Source: Spirochaeta isovalerica (GTDB lineage Bacteria > Spirochaetota > Spirochaetia > DSM-2461). From it: a stretch of 64,000 nt of DNA. The translations under genes and the position numbers were made by a program. The DNA is taken from contig NZ_JACHGJ010000009.1 in the NCBI RefSeq assembly GCF_014207565.1, positions 109,407 to 173,406 of the forward strand, written 5' to 3'. Below, piece by piece: positions 60,768 to 64,000 of the stretch (position 1 is its first letter; each line of letters opens with the position of its first letter). The notes beneath the pieces were generated by a model that made no database searches, was not told the origin of the DNA, and worked only from the letters and a program-made list of their open reading frames with translations.

Positions 60768-61883
60768 ATGAATTATATCTGGGAAAAAGAAAACTGGACA
60801 AACTTTCTCTGGAGCTCAGAAAACATAATTGATTCATTGGCAACAGCCAGAAAAAAACAAGGCATAATCCTCGGTAAAGGAGACACTCTAGAGTTAAGAG
60901 AACTCAGTAGTCTCTTAGCCGAAGAAGCCATGACGACTTCTGAAATTGAGGGCGAAAAACTGGATCGCGAATCCGTCAGATCATCAGTAGCCAGACGATT
61001 GGGGCTACCGACTGCAGGATTACCGGAGACAAGAAGGGAAACAGATGGACTGGTTCAGGTCTTGATTGATGCTACTGCAAATTATGCGACCCCTCTCTCT
61101 TTTGAAACTTTATGGGGATGGCAAGCCGCTCTCTTTCCAACAGGATATTCAGGTCTTCAAAAAATACAGGTTGGGCTATGGAGGGAAAAACCAACCCCGA
61201 TGCAAGTAATTTCCGGTTCCATGGGTAAAGAAAAGATTCATTATTTGGCGCCACCTACAACATCATTACAGCTGGAAATGAGCAGATTTATCGAATGGTG
61301 GAATAATCAGAATCTTCAACTTGATGGGATGATTCGTGCTGCTATCGCTCATTTCCGGTTTGTAACAATTCATCCCTTCGAAGATGGAAATGGGAGAATA
61401 GCAAGAGCATTAACAGATAGAGCTTTGGCTCAGGATGAGAAAACAGGAAAACGATTATACAGCCTATCATCACAAATTATTAAAGAGAAAACTGCCTATT
61501 ACGATATCCTTGAAAATTCACAAAAAGGAAACGGAGATATAACAGACTGGTTGAACTGGTTTCTACAGATGTTCAGCCGCAGCATTGACGCATCTCTCAT
61601 GACAATCGAAAGCTCTATCTTTAAGAACACCTTCTATAGAATATTGAATGATCTCATAATAACCGAAAGACAGAAAAAGGTGATTGATAAATTACTGGCA
61701 CCATATCCTGAAGAATTTAAAGGCGGACTGACCAACAAAAAATATGTATCAATGACAAAGATTAGTCCGGAGACGGCTAAAAGAGATATCAAGGATCTCC
61801 TCGATAAAGGGATTTTACTCAAGAATGGAGGTGGAGGCCGTTCTGCCAGTTACAGATTGAATTTAGATATGGCTAAAGATTGA
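60768..61883 (+). CDS. Fic-family protein (DUF4172-Fic-winged helix)
   Basis: 371 residues from ATG 60768 (AAGGA site upstream). N-terminal DUF4172 with the inhibitory helix motif TSEIEGE ((S/T)xxxE(G/N)), Fic core with HPFEDGNGRIAR (catalytic His202), and a C-terminal winged helix (about 310-371: KKYVSMTKISPETAKRDIKD). Expected to AMPylate, or remove AMP from, a protein hydroxyl, with self-inhibition by the N-terminal Glu. The DNA-binding tail plus the repeat-rich promoter suggest autoregulation. Accessory context: an IS3 element starts about 60 bases downstream. Confidence 0.92.
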   Translation: MNYIWEKENWTNFLWSSENIIDSLATARKKQGIILGKGDTLELRELSSLLAEEAMTTSEIEGEKLDRESVRSSVARRLGLPTAGLPETRRETDGLVQVLIDATANYATPLSFETLWGWQAALFPTGYSGLQKIQVGLWREKPTPMQVISGSMGKEKIHYLAPPTTSLQLEMSRFIEWWNNQNLQLDGMIRAAIAHFRFVTIHPFEDGNGRIARALTDRALAQDEKTGKRLYSLSSQIIKEKTAYYDILENSQKGNGDITDWLNWFLQMFSRSIDASLMTIESSIFKNTFYRILNDLIITERQKKVIDKLLAPYPEEFKGGLTNKKYVSMTKISPETAKRDIKDLLDKGILLKNGGGGRSASYRLNLDMAKD

Positions 61884-62013
61884 TATTCTACTCATGGAGA
61901 CTATTGATTTTCGGGGGGAAAACTCTGGATTTTGTATACATATTGATCCCCTCCCTTAAAACTGTACCATAAGGTAGATTACTTTTCAGCTTCAAAATAC
62001 AATGGAGACTGAA

Positions 62014-62286
62014 ATGAAAAAGAGATTTACAGAAGAACAGATCGTCAAAATCCTAGGCGAGCAGAAACTAGGCAAACAGGTAAAAGAGATTGCCAGAGAG
62101 TACGAAATCAGTACCAATACATTCTTCAACTGGAAGAAGAAATATGGTGATATGACAAAGCAGGAGATTGTTAAGCTGCGACAGTTTGAAGAAGAGAATG
62201 AGCGTTTAAAGAAGCTGGTGGCTAACCTATCTCTTGATAATATGGCTCAGAAGGAAATCATAAAAAAGTTCTGCGACCCGGAATAA
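62014..62286 (+). CDS. IS3-family transposase OrfA
   Basis: 90 residues from ATG 62014, preferred to ATG 62002 because GGAG lies 8 bases upstream. Helix-turn-helix for end binding: KRFTEEQIVKILGEQ, then KEIAREYEISTNTFFNWKKK; a leucine-zipper-like helix follows (VKLRQFEEENERLKKLVANL). The slippery heptamer A-AAA-AAG at 62262-62268 lies in frame near its end, allowing -1 shift into orfB. Confidence 0.93.
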   Translation: MKKRFTEEQIVKILGEQKLGKQVKEIAREYEISTNTFFNWKKKYGDMTKQEIVKLRQFEEENERLKKLVANLSLDNMAQKEIIKKFCDPE

Positions 62287-63044
62287 AACGAGAGGTCGTT
62301 GACCATCTGAAAAAGTATTTCGGGTTTTCAACCAGGCGCAGTTGTACTCTGGCTCAAATTGCCAGATCTACATACTTATATACTCCCAAACCAAATGATG
62401 ATGAGAAAAATATCAAAGAGATCTTTAAGATTCTGGAGAAAAGCCAGAAATATGGATGCGAGATGGTACATATGAAACTCCGTCAGAAGAAGATTGCCGC
62501 TGTTGAAAGGCAGCCTGTTGAGCTTCCAGAAAACCCAGGTGTAGTCTGGGCAATGGATTTTGTCAGTGATTCTGTTGCTCATAGGAGGAAGCTGAAGATC
62601 TTGACTGTTATTGATCCAGTGAGTAATAGATCTCCATTGATTCATCCTGCATTCTCTATCAATGGGAAAGAGGTCGCAAATCGGTTGGAGATAGCAAAAG
62701 AGGAGCATGGAAAACCTGAATATATTCAATGTGATAACGGACCGGAATTCAGAAGTAAAGAGCTAGATCAATGGTGTTATGAAAATGGAATTAAGCTCGT
62801 TTTCTCAAGGCCGGGAAAACCAACGGACAACTGTCATATTGAAAGTTTCAATGGAACGTATCGAAATGAGTGTCTGAACTCTCATTATTTTTTATCATTG
62901 AAAGATGCCAAAGAAAAAATCATTGACTGGTGGGAAGAATACAATGTTGAAAGACCTCAGAAGAGGTTAAAAGGAATGACACCTTTAGAATATGAAGGTA
63001 TGCTGAAAAAGCGGAAAAGTAATCCTACGAGTGGTCGAATGTAG
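62265..63044 (+). CDS. IS3-family transposase OrfB (integrase core), reached by -1 frameshift
   Basis: About 259 residues in the -1 frame after the slip at 62262-62268 (KKVLRPGIKREVVDHLKKYF...). The rve core keeps the DDE triad: Asp in VWAMDFVSDS, Asp in IQCDNGPEFRS and Glu in CHIESFNGTYRNEC, with the C-terminal NVERPQKRLKGMTPLEYEG. No internal stop or frameshift was seen, so the enzyme looks functional. Its own frame opens at 62241 and contains no good start before 62463, consistent with expression only as an OrfAB fusion. Confidence 0.92.
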   Translation, partial: KVLRPGIKREVVDHLKKYFGFSTRRSCTLAQIARSTYLYTPKPNDDEKNIKEIFKILEKSQKYGCEMVHMKLRQKKIAAVERQPVELPENPGVVWAMDFVSDSVAHRRKLKILTVIDPVSNRSPLIHPAFSINGKEVANRLEIAKEEHGKPEYIQCDNGPEFRSKELDQWCYENGIKLVFSRPGKPTDNCHIESFNGTYRNECLNSHYFLSLKDAKEKIIDWWEEYNVERPQKRLKGMTPLEYEGMLKKRKSNPTSGRM

Positions 63045-63201
63045 GGGTGAGGTCAATGGCACACCCGGAAGTAAGGGAGATGACATACTAATACTTGTCA
63101 AAGATTACTATAATCACTTTGGTATAAGATCAGAATAGAAAAAACATAGGCTTCATATATGGATCCGTTCAGACTGATTCCAAATCCTCTGTTTTCAACT
63201 T

Positions 63202-63226
63202 GTGGTCGAACTTTGGGGTGAGGTCA
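63202..63226 (+). repeat. Second copy of an IS3 right-end-like sequence
   Basis: GTGGTCGAA followed by GGGGTGAGGTCA recurs 171 bases after the IS right end at 63031-63055, with 22 of 25 positions identical. It may be a solo end left by a related element, or the true right end of a composite. The rest of 63056-63329 holds no recognisable gene. Confidence 0.7.
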
Positions 63227-63329
63227 ACTTAGGCAAACATCATTTCGTTCTATAGACCTGGTTTGAATCTCGACTCCCTCCGTCCAATTGAGTAAGTGAT
63301 TGTCTATACAGATTTCAAGCGATGAGCCT

Positions 63330-63881
63330 TCACTGTTCTTGCATTTGTACTCCTAATTCCGAAAGTGCTTTTTTACCGAACTTGGTACGCAGTGTGAAAT
63401 GCGAATCACCGAGTTCTTTATCAGCTCTTGAGAGAGCATCAAATAAGCGTTCTTCAAAGCATTCAGGCTTACGCCAATGAAGCGGAAATGATCGCATCAT
63501 GGCATTTCTGAGATCATCCACAGATTGAACCTTATGTACTAATTGAATCCCTTGATACCAGAAGTCGTGAATAGAAGCACTGTATGATCGGGTAATCATC
63601 ATTTCTTTTTTCTCTGGGAGCAGTCCTCTGAACATGATATTTTCCAGAGGTACAACTTTTAGAAGATCCTCTCGACTACCAGACTCGTCTGTTCGCTCAG
63701 TCCGTTCTTGCACCTGTGCAACCAGTACACAATCAGCAGGAGGCTTAAGCTTATTTGCTCTAAAAACCTCAATCGGTATGCGGAAGTCTACTCCAATGTA
63801 GTCCCCGACTTTAATGTCATCCCATTTGGTGGGAATTACATAGTTTCTATAGTCCTCTTCCTCTGCAAAGTAATACTCCAT
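63330..63881 (-). CDS. Hypothetical protein, possibly 5'-truncated
   Basis: 183 residues from ATG 63881; no family recognised. Acidic, soluble-looking, with KVGDYIGVDFRIPIEVFRAN and a helical C-terminus (SRADKELGDSHFTLRTKFGK). No ribosome site precedes the ATG, and the frame stays open upstream (reading LHEQTLNAC) to within the 23-bp repeat array, so the original start may have been removed by insertion of the element whose end lies there. Flanked by mobile sequences on both sides. Confidence 0.55.
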   Translation of the reverse strand: MEYYFAEEEDYRNYVIPTKWDDIKVGDYIGVDFRIPIEVFRANKLKPPADCVLVAQVQERTERTDESGSREDLLKVVPLENIMFRGLLPEKKEMMITRSYSASIHDFWYQGIQLVHKVQSVDDLRNAMMRSFPLHWRKPECFEERLFDALSRADKELGDSHFTLRTKFGKKALSELGVQMQEQ

Positions 63882-63920
63882 ACAAGCGTTCAGCGTCTGC
63901 TCATGTAGAGAATCCGGCTG

Positions 63921-64000
63921 AAAGTTGCCACCTGTTCCGGTTCAAAGTTGCCGGGCATTCCGGACGAAAGTTGCCACCCATTCCGGTTTAAAGTTGCCAC
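63921..64000. repeat. 23-bp direct-repeat array at window edge (IS21-like terminus)
   Basis: AAAGTTGCC followed by a variable 5-6 bases and TTCCGG repeats exactly every 23 bases from 63921, 63944, 63967 and 63990, the last cut by the window edge. Units vary mainly at positions 10-14 and 21-23. Multiple terminal repeats containing GGCAACTTT and CCGGAA are what I know from ends of IS21-family (istA/istB) elements, so such an element probably begins here and continues outside. Confidence 0.72.

Larger units (their letters stand above)
61944..63055 (+). mobile_element. IS3-family insertion sequence (IS407/IS2-like group), ends tentative
   Basis: Contains orfA and orfB joined by a -1 frameshift signal. 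The proposed left end TGATCCCCTCCC (61944) and right end GGGGTGAGGTCA (ending 63055) are imperfect inverted repeats (8 of 12), both with the TGA/TCA tips usual in the family. The right end overlaps the orfB stop. No clear target duplication is visible, and a second right-end-like copy at 63202-63226 makes the true boundary uncertain. Confidence 0.75.

Noticed and set aside
63250..63296. tRNA 3'-end-like stretch (GGTTTGAATCTCG ... CTCCGTCCA) that could mark an island attachment site
   Set aside because: The T-stem does not pair and no acceptor or anticodon half can be folded; no upstream tRNA body exists.
63921..64000. CRISPR array
   Set aside because: Units are directly adjacent with a 23-base period and no spacers, and no cas gene is present; a transposon end fits better.

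Overview
The window looks like chromosome of a free-living, saccharolytic, probably anaerobic or facultative spirochaete. This is an inference. It rests on three sugar or iron ABC substrate-binding proteins whose mature ends begin GGAQEE or SGNQDAE, relaxed spirochaete-type lipoprotein signals, many PAS/GGDEF/EAL and YesM/AraC two-component proteins, and a moderate base composition. No rRNA or tRNA gene was found. Gene packing is tight, with ATGA or TTGA overlaps inside operons and several convergent pairs whose 3' ends touch or overlap.

Region 1 (1-12,900) is mostly core metabolism. It holds a polyprenyl synthetase, RlmE, an NlpC/P60 lipoprotein, the NAD(P)HX repair fusion NnrE-NnrD, an ABM monooxygenase, an iron-type alcohol dehydrogenase, a 2-hydroxyacid dehydrogenase, a PAS-GGDEF-EAL protein and PncB. 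It ends with an unusual large protein carrying an internal HPr-like domain, expressed with an FNR/DNR-type regulator.

Region 2 (12,900-16,210) is the most unusual locus. An FNR/DNR-type palindrome lies near -41.5 of a promoter divergent from the regulator gene. That promoter drives four genes: a cytoplasmic substrate-binding-like protein with an N-terminal DUF1858-like domain, a Cys-rich HypB/UreG-like P-loop protein, an ABC ATPase with no permease but with its own DUF1858/ScdA_N-like domain, and a 79-residue Cys-rich protein. I propose it as an uncharacterised oxygen/NO-responsive metal-centre assembly or repair system.

Region 3 (16,180-25,800) holds a TlpA-like thioredoxin, YaaA, a HAD 5'-nucleotidase, an AT-rich GNAT gene followed by a structured non-coding stretch, SlyD, a VOC-nitroreductase fusion, an aldo/keto reductase, a MerR/2-hydroxyacid dehydrogenase pair and an iron-type alcohol dehydrogenase.

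Region 4 (25,800-53,700) is nutrient uptake and signalling. It contains (a) an FbpABC-like operon running into a PhoB/PhoR-type pair and a phosphohexomutase; (b) nagA with an unknown membrane protein, divergent from a sugar ABC transporter and next to a YesM/AraC pair; (c) a PAS hybrid kinase next to a transposase remnant; (d) a malF-malG-GH5-YesM-AraC-SBP operon, apparently for beta-glucan oligosaccharides. Hairpins directly after two substrate-binding-protein genes probably set the binding-protein to permease ratio.

Region 5 (53,700-64,000) is increasingly accessory. It has a CHASE-PAS-GGDEF sensor, a conserved hypothetical, a HEPN/MNT pair, a large surface lipoprotein, a Fic protein with an elaborate inverted-repeat operator, an IS3-family element with a programmed -1 frameshift, an orphan IS end, an unknown and possibly 5'-truncated gene, and a 23-bp direct-repeat array at the right edge that resembles an IS21-type terminus.
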